Source of the DNA: Candidatus Phyllobacterium onerii | GTDB lineage: Bacteria; Pseudomonadota; Alphaproteobacteria; Rhizobiales; Rhizobiaceae | Assembly (NCBI RefSeq): GCF_028331445.1 | Contig: NZ_JAQMHX010000017.1 | Coordinates: 34,405 to 98,404, forward strand | Reading direction: 5' to 3' | Length of the DNA: 64,000 nt | Shown: positions 31,531 through 39,485 of the stretch, piece by piece | How positions within the stretch are numbered: the stretch's first letter is position 1 | Layout of the letters: the number at the start of each line of letters is the position of its first letter | Notes under the pieces: model-generated | What the model saw: the letters and a program-made list of their open reading frames with translations, nothing else | Databases searched by the model: none | What the model was told of the DNA's origin: nothing | Made by a program: the position numbers and the translations under genes

Positions 31531-32456
31531 GACGCCCTCACAAGTGACTTGCGGATGCGGATCAAAACGATGGCGTATAATATGAGAAGCGCCAGCAACA
31601 GCACCGCAACGGCGGAGGCATAGCCCTTGTCGAGCGTCTTGAAGGCGCTGACATAGATGTAGGTTGCGACTGTGTTGGTCGCGCCGGCAGGACCGCCCTC
31701 GGTCATCACGTAGATCAGATCGGCAAAGGTTGCGATCCAGATCGTCCGAAGCATCACGGTGATCGCGATGGTCGGCGCGAGGAATGGCAGCGTCACCTTG
31801 GTGAAGCGTTGCCACGGATTGGCGCCGTCAATCGCAGCCGCCTCGTGCAGTTCTCCAGGAATGGATTTCAGTGCAGCCAGCAGCGTGATCGCAAAGAAAG
31901 GCACGCCGAACCAGACATTGGCGATGATCGGCCCCCACATCGCGGTGGCGGGATTGGAGAGAATGTTGGTTGGGGCGGACTGGATACCAAGCGCATAAAG
32001 CCAGTGCGGCAAAGGTCCGACGATCGGGTTGAACAGCCATGCCCATGTCAGCCCCGAAAGAAAGGACGGCACGGCCCAGGGCAGAAAGACGATTGCCTGC
32101 ACGATTTTCTTGCCTGCGAATTCCCTGTCGAGCAGCAGAGCAAGTCCGAGGCCAAGAAAGAATTGAAAAAACAGGCTGGCGACTGTCCACCAGAGGGTAT
32201 TCATCAGCGCCTGTCCGAGATTTGGATCGTGCAGCAAGGCCTGATATTGCGCGAGGCCGACATATTCGGATTTGAAAGCCGAAAATTTGCGGAAGGAGTA
32301 GCTGATGCCGAAGATCAGCGGTACCACCAGCACCAGCATGAGCAAAACCATGGCAGGGCTCAAATAAAGCCATGGTTCGAAAGCCGTGGCAAAACTGCGC
32401 TTGCCGGCCTTTTCCCTGTTGTGCGGCAGGCCCGCCGTCGTCGATTGCATCACCAT
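31527..32456 (-). CDS. Sugar-type ABC transporter permease (MalF family)
   Basis: The 309-residue permease begins with a basic tail, then ALYLSPAMVLLMLVLVVPLI-like hydrophobic segments, PWAVPSFLSGLTWAWLFNP and the EAA loop GELHEAAAIDGANPWQRFTK, as in MalF/UgpA-type permeases. It partners the MalG-type protein, whose gene overlaps its stop. It follows the binding-protein gene after a 113-base gap that holds a strong hairpin, a common design for unequal expression of binding protein and permease. Confidence 0.92.
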   Translation of the reverse strand: MVMQSTTAGLPHNREKAGKRSFATAFEPWLYLSPAMVLLMLVLVVPLIFGISYSFRKFSAFKSEYVGLAQYQALLHDPNLGQALMNTLWWTVASLFFQFFLGLGLALLLDREFAGKKIVQAIVFLPWAVPSFLSGLTWAWLFNPIVGPLPHWLYALGIQSAPTNILSNPATAMWGPIIANVWFGVPFFAITLLAALKSIPGELHEAAAIDGANPWQRFTKVTLPFLAPTIAITVMLRTIWIATFADLIYVMTEGGPAGATNTVATYIYVSAFKTLDKGYASAVAVLLLALLILYAIVLIRIRKSLVRAS

Positions 32457-32527
32457 TCTATCGGCCCCTCATTAGTCGGCTCCTCTCACACTCGACCGGC
32501 AAACAACGGGTCGTGCGCAAAAAGAAT

Positions 32528-32555
32528 ATGCTCCGGCACATGGGCACCGGAGCAT
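32528..32555 (-). terminator. Hairpin between the binding-protein and MalF-type permease genes
   Basis: ATGCTCCGG and CCGGAGCAT (32528-32536 and 32547-32555) form a perfect 9-bp stem with a 10-base loop. On the minus strand it is followed by ATTCTTTTT. It sits 14 bases after the binding-protein gene. It likely acts as a partial terminator or RNA stabiliser. Confidence 0.7.
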
Positions 32556-32569
32556 CTTTTCATTGCTTG

Positions 32570-33850
32570 TTATTTCTTGTTCTTGGCCATCCAGGCCTGC
32601 TGCTGTTCGGTGAGGAACGCAGCCCACTCGTCGGCGACGGCCTTCGGCGTCTTTTGGCCGAGCAACACTTCCTGGAAATTCTTGACTGAAACGGAGTCGT
32701 AGAAATTGCCGAGGTTTTCGAGATAGGTCGGTGGTGTGACGAACTCGAATGTCTTCGGGTCATTCATTTCTTCGAACCAGCCCTTGAAGCTGTCAGCGCC
32801 AAAATACGGATCCTTGTCAGCGCCGTTGTGGATAGGGATAACACCGACGTTCTTGGCGAATTCGAGATTGTCCTCCGGTGACAACAATGTGCCCATCAAC
32901 TTGAAGGCATCGTCCTTGACCTTCGAATTGGCAAACATGGCCCAGCCGGCATAGCCGAGCGTCGGATAGGACTTGCCGTTCGGTCCGGTCGGCAGCGGCG
33001 CAACGCCAAAGTCTTCCGCTTTCATTTTCTCGGCAATGCCAATCAGCGCATCGGGATCCTGATCGAGCATGGCGCAGGTACCGGAATAGAAACCGGTCAC
33101 CACCTCGTTGAAACCCCAGCTGACGCTGTCCTTCGGCGCATAACCGTTCTTGTAGATATCGGCCAGCATCTCGAGGCCCTTGACAGCGCCCGGCTCGTTC
33201 AAGGTCGCGGTGCCATCTGCATTGAAATAGCCGCCCTTGCCATTGGCGATGTTCATGAACATCTGCACGCCATTGAAGCCGCCAGGACCGCCGCGCAGGC
33301 AATAGCCATACTTGCCCTGGATCGCCGAGATCTTCTTGTTGGCTTCCATGAACTCGTCGAGAGTCTTCGGCGCTTCTTTCAGACCGGCTTCCGCGAAGAG
33401 CTTCTTGTTCCAGAACATGGCCCGGATATAGTAGCCATAAGGAATCATGTATTGCTTGTTGTCGACCACTGAGCCGAACTGCTTTGCCCGGTCGCCGAGT
33501 GTTCCGGCGTCCTTCCACTTGGCCATATAGGGCCCGAGATCCTCGAGCTGACCGTTGGTCGCATAGAGACCCATCCAGCGCTCCGGCATCTCTACGATGT
33601 CTGGCGTGTCGCCTGCCTGCACCATGGTCAGGAATTTCTCGAAAGCCTGCCCCCATGGCAGCGAGACGAGCTCGACCTTGGTACCGGGATTGGCCTGTTC
33701 GAAACTGGCGATCTGCTTTTTGAGCAGTTCCGTGCGCGGCGGGCTGGTGATCACCTCCACCATCTTGATCGTCGTATCGGCGAAAGCCGCCGAAACGGTC
33801 ATCGACAGGGCTGCGATGCCCGCCAGAAATGTTCCCATTCGTTTTTGCAT
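32570..33850 (-). CDS. Extracellular solute-binding protein, family 1 (sugar-type)
   Basis: The 426-residue protein has a signal peptide (MQKRMGTFLAGIAALSMTVS, cleavage after AFA) and the family-1 binding fold: QIASFEQANPGTKVELVSLP, AGDTPDIVEMPERW, LGYAGWAMFANSKVKDDAFK and a C-terminal KNFQEVLLGQKTPKAVADEW. It delivers ligand to the two permeases encoded next. GGGAG precedes the ATG at 33850. The gene for the trans-sulfuration enzyme ends 23 bases upstream, in the same direction, so the ligand may be a compound that releases a sulfur amino acid or related product. Confidence 0.92.
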   Translation of the reverse strand: MQKRMGTFLAGIAALSMTVSAAFADTTIKMVEVITSPPRTELLKKQIASFEQANPGTKVELVSLPWGQAFEKFLTMVQAGDTPDIVEMPERWMGLYATNGQLEDLGPYMAKWKDAGTLGDRAKQFGSVVDNKQYMIPYGYYIRAMFWNKKLFAEAGLKEAPKTLDEFMEANKKISAIQGKYGYCLRGGPGGFNGVQMFMNIANGKGGYFNADGTATLNEPGAVKGLEMLADIYKNGYAPKDSVSWGFNEVVTGFYSGTCAMLDQDPDALIGIAEKMKAEDFGVAPLPTGPNGKSYPTLGYAGWAMFANSKVKDDAFKLMGTLLSPEDNLEFAKNVGVIPIHNGADKDPYFGADSFKGWFEEMNDPKTFEFVTPPTYLENLGNFYDSVSVKNFQEVLLGQKTPKAVADEWAAFLTEQQQAWMAKNKK

Positions 33851-33873
33851 TATAAAGCTCCCATTTTTTAAGT

Positions 33874-35061
33874 TCAGCGTTTGGCTTTTGTCAGTGCGTT
33901 CACGAGGTCCGCCCAAAGCTCCTCTACACTTTCGAGTCCCACGTGAAGGCGGATCGTCCGGGGGCTGACACCGAAGCGCCCGATCGAATTTGCGTCCGGC
34001 GTCTGCTGCAGCGAGGCAAGCGCCGGAACAACGAGACTTTCGTGACCGCCCCAGCTGACGCCGATGCGGAACAGCTGCAGCGCGTCGACAAAGGTCGGCA
34101 CGTCGATGTCCTCGGTAACTTCGAAGGAAAACAGGCCCGAATAGCCGCTGAGCGTCGCCTTGCCCGGATGATTGGAATAGACCGGGTGCATCACGCGCTC
34201 CACATCACCATGCGCCTTGAGGCGTTCGGCTATGGTGAGGCCGCTTTTCATGTGATGTGGCAGCCGGAGGGTCAGCGTTCGCAGACCGCGCAGCAGAAGC
34301 CATGCCTCGAACGGCGATAGCTTGGCGCCGAGGTAAGAATAGGTGCGGCCATTGATCCGTTCGATCATTTCGCGCGATCCGGCGACGACACCGGCAACAG
34401 TGTCACTATGCCCTCCGAGATATTTCGAAGCAGAATGCATGACCAGATCGATGCCGTGGGCAATCGGCTGCTGGAACAGCGGCGTCGCCCAGGAATTGTC
34501 AATCGTGGTTACAATGCCCTGTTGCTTGGCAAGCTTCGCATAATGCGCGATGTCCTGCAGCTCGAACATCATCGAACTTGGGCTTTCGAGATAGAGCAGT
34601 TTGGCCCCCGGCAAGGCGGCAGCCACTGCATCGGGATCGGAGCCGTCCACATAGTCGACCTTGATGCCGAGATGCGGTAACAGCCGTTCGAACAAACGAT
34701 AAGCATCGCCATAGCAATTGCGCACCGCGACGATACGATCGCCTGCGCCGACAAAGGCAAGGACCATGGCGCTGATGGCGCCCATGCCACTGGAAAAGGC
34801 TCGCGCGGCCTCCGCCCCTTCAAGTGCAGCAATCTTGGCCTCAAACTCCATGACGGTCGGGTTGTCACCACGCGAATACATCGGTTGGCGCTTGCGTCCG
34901 GCGAATGCATCGGCCATCGCCGCATAATTATCGAAGGTGAAAAGCGACGTCTGGTAGATCGGGGGAACGACGGAACCGCCTGGGAAAGGCTCGTCATGCG
35001 CGAGCAGTGTTGCAGCTTGCGCCATCATATCCTGGTCGTGAAAATACGGGTTGTCGCTCAT
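33874..35061 (-). CDS. Trans-sulfuration PLP enzyme (cystathionine gamma-synthase / beta-lyase family)
   Basis: The 395-residue protein is a Cys/Met-metabolism PLP enzyme: PPIYQTSLFTFDNY, YSRGDNPTVMEFEAKIAALEG, SSGMGAISAMVLAF, and the PLP lysine in VMHSASKYLGGHSDTVAG. Members perform gamma-replacement or beta/gamma elimination on cystathionine, cysteine, methionine or homoserine esters. It is encoded with an ATGA overlap after the GntR regulator and just before a sugar-type ABC transporter, with a cystine-type transporter operon further on. A catabolic lyase acting on an imported sulfur amino acid or conjugate fits this setting; the exact reaction is uncertain. Confidence 0.9.
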   Translation of the reverse strand: MSDNPYFHDQDMMAQAATLLAHDEPFPGGSVVPPIYQTSLFTFDNYAAMADAFAGRKRQPMYSRGDNPTVMEFEAKIAALEGAEAARAFSSGMGAISAMVLAFVGAGDRIVAVRNCYGDAYRLFERLLPHLGIKVDYVDGSDPDAVAAALPGAKLLYLESPSSMMFELQDIAHYAKLAKQQGIVTTIDNSWATPLFQQPIAHGIDLVMHSASKYLGGHSDTVAGVVAGSREMIERINGRTYSYLGAKLSPFEAWLLLRGLRTLTLRLPHHMKSGLTIAERLKAHGDVERVMHPVYSNHPGKATLSGYSGLFSFEVTEDIDVPTFVDALQLFRIGVSWGGHESLVVPALASLQQTPDANSIGRFGVSPRTIRLHVGLESVEELWADLVNALTKAKR

Positions 35062-35846
35062 GCTTGGCTCTTCTTGTTCTGCTTTTTCAGGTTTGCCGCC
35101 CCGCGCTTGAGGTCATCCTCGACGGTGGCAATCAGCTTCAATGCCTCGCCGCGTGCGGCAATCGGGTCGCGCGCGGCGATCGCATTGAAAAGGGTCCGAT
35201 GGTAGGGAAAGCTGGCGTGGCCAAAATCCCGCACCCCCAGCGGATGCTCCCAGAACCGGTGGAACATCTCGTACATGGCTGCAATGATCTGTTCGAACAG
35301 CGGATTGCCCGAGGTGCGGAACACAGCAAGATGAAAGTCCCAATCTTCATCGGCAGACATGCCGTGGTGTACGTGGAACGCCTCTTCCATGATGATCAGC
35401 TTCTGCTCGATCAGGGCAATATCGGCATCGGTAGCGCGCTCCGCACAGAGAACGGCGGCTTCCGCCTCGAGACCACGGCGAATTTCCAGTGTGTGCATCA
35501 GACTGTTGAAATCATTGCCGGAGGGCAGCGTCAGCGGCATATGCAGCATATTGGGCGTAACGGCAGCCTTCAGATAGGTGCCACTGCCCTGGCGCCTCTC
35601 GACAAGGCCGAGTTCTTGCCAGCGGGTCAGCGCCTCACGCACGGTTGTACGGCTGACTCTCAGGTGTTCTGCAAGCAAACGCTCGGTCGGTAAGCGGTCT
35701 CCCGGCTTCAAGCCCTCTCCCGTCACGAAATCCACCAGCGCATGCAACACCGCGTCATCGCGGGATGCGGTATGAACCGGGGAAAGGATCGGACTGATCA
35801 ACGAAGCATCACCTGAATTGGTTGGACCATTGTGCCAATTCAGCAT
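35058..35846 (-). CDS. GntR-family regulator (FadR subfamily)
   Basis: The 262-residue protein has an N-terminal GntR winged helix (GEGLKPGDRLPTERLLAEHL, then TTVREALTRWQELGLVERRQ) and an all-helical FadR/FCD effector domain with the metal-type histidines of this subfamily. It is the first gene of the operon with the trans-sulfuration enzyme and ABC transporter, and overlaps the enzyme gene by 4 bases. A candidate operator (35816-35832) lies within the first codons, so the start may be downstream of 35846, for instance the TTG near 35801. Confidence 0.88.
   Translation of the reverse strand: MLNWHNGPTNSGDASLISPILSPVHTASRDDAVLHALVDFVTGEGLKPGDRLPTERLLAEHLRVSRTTVREALTRWQELGLVERRQGSGTYLKAAVTPNMLHMPLTLPSGNDFNSLMHTLEIRRGLEAEAAVLCAERATDADIALIEQKLIIMEEAFHVHHGMSADEDWDFHLAVFRTSGNPLFEQIIAAMYEMFHRFWEHPLGVRDFGHASFPYHRTLFNAIAARDPIAARGEALKLIATVEDDLKRGAANLKKQNKKSQA
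35816..35832. promoter_or_regulatory. FadR-subfamily operator, AATTGGT-TGG-ACCATTG
   Basis: AATTGGT-TGG-ACCATTG closely matches the AATTGGT-N3-ACCAATT type of site bound by PdhR, LldR and other FadR-subfamily regulators. A wider dyad of GAATTGG and CCAATTC (35815-35841) frames it. It lies at the very 5' end of the GntR gene, consistent with autoregulation of the operon. Confidence 0.6.
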
Positions 35847-36031
35847 GAATGGAAGGAGGAGTCAAATGCTCCCAGGAGTCTTTCCAAAATCATTCTGATT
35901 GCAGGACCTGGAGATCCGTCTGGCAATTTCTTCCTCGCATTGCCTGGATCTTCACCGCTGCGAAAATGGTCTCACGCCATTCGGCACAGACGTTGCCTTG
36001 TCGAATACCTACGGCGCCGGCGGCCCGGATT

Positions 36032-36286
36032 TCACGCCTGCCGTCGCTTATCAAGTTCAATTGCCTCGGCTCGTGTCAGCCCGATATCCTGAAGCAGGCG
36101 ATCACTCAGCTTTGTCAGCGGATCACCCGTCGGTTCGGCGTGTAGGCCAGAAGCAAAGACCTTGCGGATGAGGCCCAACAGACGCTCTAGAAGATCGGGT
36201 GGCGTGCCAACGTCCCTGGCAGAAGAGCTCCGGCCCTGACGATGGCGACGGATTTCTAGTAGACCAGTCGTCTCTGAATATGTCAT
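36032..36286 (-). CDS. DUF1127-domain small protein
   Basis: The 84-residue protein ends in a DUF1127 (YjiS-like) helix pair: PLTKLSDRLLQDIGLTRAEA, a motif typical of small arginine-rich proteins widespread in alphaproteobacteria. Some DUF1127 proteins affect phosphate, stress or RNA-related responses, but a precise function is not known for this one. It is encoded 12 bases downstream of the TetR gene and likely co-transcribed. Its first codons contain a copy of the motif found upstream of the TetR gene, so it may be a direct target of that repressor. Confidence 0.75.
   Translation of the reverse strand: MTYSETTGLLEIRRHRQGRSSSARDVGTPPDLLERLLGLIRKVFASGLHAEPTGDPLTKLSDRLLQDIGLTRAEAIELDKRRQA
36260..36274. 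promoter_or_regulatory. TAGAC-N5-GTCTC motif inside the DUF1127 gene start (TetR operator copy)
   Basis: TAGACCAGTCGTCT is identical over 14 bases to the palindrome upstream of the TetR gene (36903-36916), with only the final base differing (C for A). It overlaps codons 5-9 of the DUF1127 gene, so binding there could block elongation or a promoter internal to the TetR gene end. Confidence 0.6.
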
Positions 36287-36297
36287 AATATCGGCTC

Positions 36298-36891
36298 CTA
36301 TGCTTTCTGTGCCAGCAGGCCATCAAGTGTCATGGTGCTGAACCGTTGAAGGGGCTTGATGCTTCCCTCTGCCTTCATCCTGACCAGCGCGCCCTCATAG
36401 GCGTCGATCAAAAAGGCAGCGGTTTCATCCGGATCAAGATATTCCGGCAATTCCCCGGCATCACGCGCTTCGCGCAGCACCGCCCTGAAATCATCCTGCC
36501 AAGCGGTGAACGAGCGATGCAACTCACGCTGGAGCACCTCGCTATGTGCCGCAATGGATTGGGATAGATTGCCCAAAAGGCAACCACAGGTTGGATCGCC
36601 CGACCCGTATTCCTTTTCATAATATTCGAAATAGTCGCGCAGACGCCGCAGCGGCGATCTCGTCTTGTCCTCCAACAGAAGTTGCGTTCGCACCTTCTGG
36701 TTGTTGTTACAATAGGAAGCGAGTACCGCAGAAGCGAACTCTTCCTTGCTTGCGAAGAAGTGATAGAACGAACCCTTCGGCACGCCCGCCGATTTAAGAA
36801 TCGGGCCGATGCCCGCCCCTTCATAACCGTGGGAAAGAAGCGCTTTCAGGCCCTCGTCGATCAAAACTGCTCGTGTATCCATTTTACTCAT
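36298..36891 (-). CDS. TetR/AcrR-family repressor (NemR-like)
   Basis: The 197-residue protein has a TetR DNA-binding domain (AVLIDEGLKALLSHGYEGAG, then SAGVPKGSFYHFFASKEEF) and a ligand domain with PTCGCLLGNLSQSIAAHSEV, where the cysteine-rich CGCLLGN stretch resembles NemR. NemR senses electrophiles and hypochlorite through cysteine. No reductase gene is adjacent here; the next gene is a DUF1127 protein. The ATG at 36891 is used; a second ATG at 36882 is possible. A 15-bp dyad lies 11 bases upstream, consistent with autorepression. Confidence 0.88.
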   Translation of the reverse strand: MSKMDTRAVLIDEGLKALLSHGYEGAGIGPILKSAGVPKGSFYHFFASKEEFASAVLASYCNNNQKVRTQLLLEDKTRSPLRRLRDYFEYYEKEYGSGDPTCGCLLGNLSQSIAAHSEVLQRELHRSFTAWQDDFRAVLREARDAGELPEYLDPDETAAFLIDAYEGALVRMKAEGSIKPLQRFSTMTLDGLLAQKA

Positions 36892-36902
36892 ATCGTAGAT
36901 AA

Positions 36903-36917
36903 TAGACCAGTCGTCTA
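36903..36917. promoter_or_regulatory. TetR operator TAGAC-CAGTC-GTCTA
   Basis: A perfect 5-bp dyad with a 5-base spacer lies 11 bases before the TetR start codon. Its near-identical copy lies at 36260-36274 in the DUF1127 gene. The TAGAC/GTCTA half-sites are of the type used by NemR-like repressors. Confidence 0.7.
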
Positions 36918-37285
36918 GTAAATGCAAGCTGACTCTACCAGTATGGAAAAGCGGCGTTGCACTGGCTGGCGAACTACCTGGCGACGGCTTCCGAAAGACC
37001 ACTCCAAACAAAATCCCACAAACTTATCCAACACCTCCAAACCTCGGTTATTCTATCCCCGTCCTTTCCACGGGAACTGCTTCCGGAGCCGTTCGAAGTG
37101 GGGAGAGGATCGGCGCCTCCGATGGCGGGTAACGGGCCCGCTGTCCGGGGAAGTTCTGTCCAAGGGGTTCCCCTGCCGGTACTACGACTGGCGTATGCTG
37201 GACGAGCAGTTCGAAAGGGGCTTTCGGCAGCGGGCGAAGCAATTCACCCAAAGCGGAAGGCCTCCCAAGCGGAACGGACGGGATC
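36918..37285. other. Intergenic region without recognised genes
   Basis: This 368-base stretch between the TetR start and the terminator of the M81 peptidase gene shows several overlapping open frames on both strands. None has a familiar domain, ribosome-binding site or coherent codon pattern. It has an unusual run of C-rich then G-rich sequence. I see no gene here. Confidence 0.4.
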
Positions 37286-37357
37286 AAAAAACGCCGGACG
37301 GGCGGTCTTCGGATCGCATTACTTATCTACAAAGACGCGCTTCGACGACCGCCCGTC
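37286..37357 (-). terminator. Intrinsic terminator of the RidA-M81 operon
   Basis: GACGGGCGGTC (37297-37307) and GACCGCCCGTC (37347-37357) form a perfect 11-bp stem with a 39-base loop. On the minus strand it is followed by CGGCGTTTTTT (A-run at 37286-37291 on the plus strand). It lies about 70 bases after the M81 stop codon. Confidence 0.7.
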
Positions 37358-37426
37358 TTCCCAGCATGCAAGCAATGGCCAGACGCGAAAGCGGGCGTGG
37401 CAAGGGAAATCCACACCCGGTTCGAT

Positions 37427-38896
37427 TCAGAACGGCATCTCCACCCGAGGCCAGATTTCACGCGAAAGTTTGCGATAGTCGGTCTTTCTGGGATTGGAGG
37501 GATAGGGCGCGCCCGCATCGATATAAATAATTTCCGCAGCCACAGGCTCGAAACCCGCGTGAAAATGATTCGTCGACTTGACGAGCAGAATGTCCTTCGA
37601 CCCGGGGTCGATACCGAGATTGGAGAAAATGTCCGGCTCGAAGGTTTGCGTCCGGTTGGTGTTGAGGATGATCTCGATATCCGTGCCCTCGAGGCGAATG
37701 ACTGCTGCGGGTCCAAGCGTAACCCGGCTCTTGCCGAAACTCTGCCAGCCTTCGTGCACGGCCTTGAGCACTTCGACACGCGCATCGATTGGAGCTCCGC
37801 CATCCGGCCCGGCCTTGCCGCCAAAGCGCAACTGGATGTGCGCTCCCTCGCCTGCTGCCAGACAGAAGGTCACTGCGATCGGATCCCAGATCGTCGCCAC
37901 GGCGACGTTGCCAATACCGCGTTCGATGATCCTTCGCAGAACCAGTGTGCCATCTCCGGCAACCCCGCCCCCTGGATTATCCCAGACGTCTGCAACGACG
38001 ACCGGCTTATCCGGCTTCTGCGCAACGAGCGAAATGGCCTTGTTCAGGCCGGCTTCCGTGTCGAACATGGGCATTGCCGTCGTTCCACGCATCGCGAACA
38101 GCTCCATACCCAATTTCTTTGCAAGCGCCGCACCCTTTGCCGGCTCATTATCGGTGATAACCATAAGCTGAGTGCCGAGCTCGGGGACATCTCCAGCCAT
38201 GAAGCCATGAATGAGCGAGACAGACAGGATGCCATCGCGGCCCTGCAGGGCCTTCAGACGATCGACATAAGAACGCATCGGCTCGCGGCTGGTCGGATAA
38301 ACGCCGATCATACGGCAATCGAAGGTAGAAATGACCGGCTTGATCTCGCCGCGCAGCGCGCGCATGGCAAGGTCGACTACATGCTCGCCGCGTTCGTAGA
38401 AGTCCGTGTGCGGAAACTCGAGGAAGGCAGCAAGTATATTTGCATTGGCAACGCGCTTCGTCGTGAGGTGGCTGTGCGGATCGAGTTCAGATGCGATAAG
38501 CACATCCGGCCCGACGAGATTGCGAATTTGCTCGAGAAGATCGCCCTCGCAGTCATCATAGCCCTGCGCAACCATGGCACCATGCAAGCCAAGGATGACC
38601 CCATCGACGGGCAGCGCAGCCTTGAGCTGGTCAAGGATTTCATCACGCAGACCCTCATAGGCCTGCCGCTGCAACAATCCTCCGGGCTCGGCCCAGGTCG
38701 CGGTTCCTTCGATCAGGGTGAACCCTTCCTTGCGCGCCTTGCGCCGTAAAACCACCATTGGCGCCGAGCACAAGGTGGGCGTCTCCGGATGTTCACCCGG
38801 ACCCGCATAGAACGCCATTTCAAAGCTGGCACGGTCTGTTGGCACAGGGGAAAAAGTGTTGGTTTCCGTCGCGAGCGACGCGGTAAAAATGCGCAT
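37427..38896 (-). CDS. M81-family metallopeptidase (MlrC-like)
   Basis: The 489-residue protein begins MRIFTASLATETNTFSP and contains VDGVILGLHGAMVAQGYDD, the metal-binding ASELDPHSHLTT and FLEFPHTDFYERG, and DVWDNPGGGVAGDGT, all typical of the MlrC (microcystinase C) family. Characterised MlrC cleaves a small linear peptide from microcystin breakdown, but most members probably hydrolyse other small amides or unusual amino-acid derivatives. It follows the RidA gene by 10 bases. The divergent neighbours, a short-chain dehydrogenase and a D-threonine-aldolase-like enzyme, suggest a pathway for an unusual amino acid or amide. Confidence 0.88.
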   Translation of the reverse strand: MRIFTASLATETNTFSPVPTDRASFEMAFYAGPGEHPETPTLCSAPMVVLRRKARKEGFTLIEGTATWAEPGGLLQRQAYEGLRDEILDQLKAALPVDGVILGLHGAMVAQGYDDCEGDLLEQIRNLVGPDVLIASELDPHSHLTTKRVANANILAAFLEFPHTDFYERGEHVVDLAMRALRGEIKPVISTFDCRMIGVYPTSREPMRSYVDRLKALQGRDGILSVSLIHGFMAGDVPELGTQLMVITDNEPAKGAALAKKLGMELFAMRGTTAMPMFDTEAGLNKAISLVAQKPDKPVVVADVWDNPGGGVAGDGTLVLRRIIERGIGNVAVATIWDPIAVTFCLAAGEGAHIQLRFGGKAGPDGGAPIDARVEVLKAVHEGWQSFGKSRVTLGPAAVIRLEGTDIEIILNTNRTQTFEPDIFSNLGIDPGSKDILLVKSTNHFHAGFEPVAAEIIYIDAGAPYPSNPRKTDYRKLSREIWPRVEMPF

Positions 38897-38906
38897 GAAT
38901 GTGATC

Positions 38907-39272
38907 TCAGAGAGGCTTATAGGCGATGGCTTCTATTTCAATCTTGATGTCGATCATCAGCCGGGATTCGATGGTGGTGCGAGCAGGCGGATTCGCGGGA
39001 AAGTATGTGGCGTAGGTCTTGTTGAATGCCCCGAATTCGCGGGCGTCTTCGAGAATGACGAAGGTCTTGACCACGTCGGAAAGGTCTGCGCCCGCGAGTG
39101 CCAAAGCGGATTTGACGTTCTCCATCACCTGTCGCGTCTGGGCTTCGATACCGCCGACGATGACCGTGCCGTCAGCGCCCACCGGAACCTGCCCTGAAAT
39201 ATAGATGAAATCCCCAGCGCGCACTGCGGGCGACAACGGCACATGTGCATGGCCGAAATGTTGTTTGGTCAT
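38907..39272 (-). CDS. RidA/YjgF/Rid-family deaminase
   Basis: The 121-residue protein has the Rid fold: SPAVRAGDFIYISGQVPVGA near the start, GIEAQTRQVMENVKSALALA in the middle, and a C-terminal ARTTIESRLMIDIKIEIEAI with the active-site arginine. Rid proteins hydrolyse reactive enamines and imines made by PLP enzymes. It is encoded just ahead of the M81 peptidase and divergent from the dehydrogenase and PLP-enzyme genes. It probably clears a reactive product of that pathway. Confidence 0.92.
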   Translation of the reverse strand: MTKQHFGHAHVPLSPAVRAGDFIYISGQVPVGADGTVIVGGIEAQTRQVMENVKSALALAGADLSDVVKTFVILEDAREFGAFNKTYATYFPANPPARTTIESRLMIDIKIEIEAIAYKPL

Positions 39273-39485
39273 GATCGTAATCCTATCCTGTGTCCAGACT
39301 GCTCATTGTAGCCAGACTCGAAATACGGCGAAGGCTCGGCCATACCATAGTGCCAATCCACGGTACAGCACCGGCCGCAAACGAAAGGACGCGGGTGGTT
39401 GTCTTGGTTACAATGGCGAAACTCGATATTGCTTTTTTCCACCTGCAGCCATTAATGAGCAAAAAATCAACTGGATGCGACGCCC

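Noticed and set aside
36922..37530. Rightward open frames in the TetR-M81 intergenic region
   Set aside because: They are rich in Arg, Ser and Pro with no domain, overlap the M81 gene's end and its terminator, and have no ribosome-binding site.
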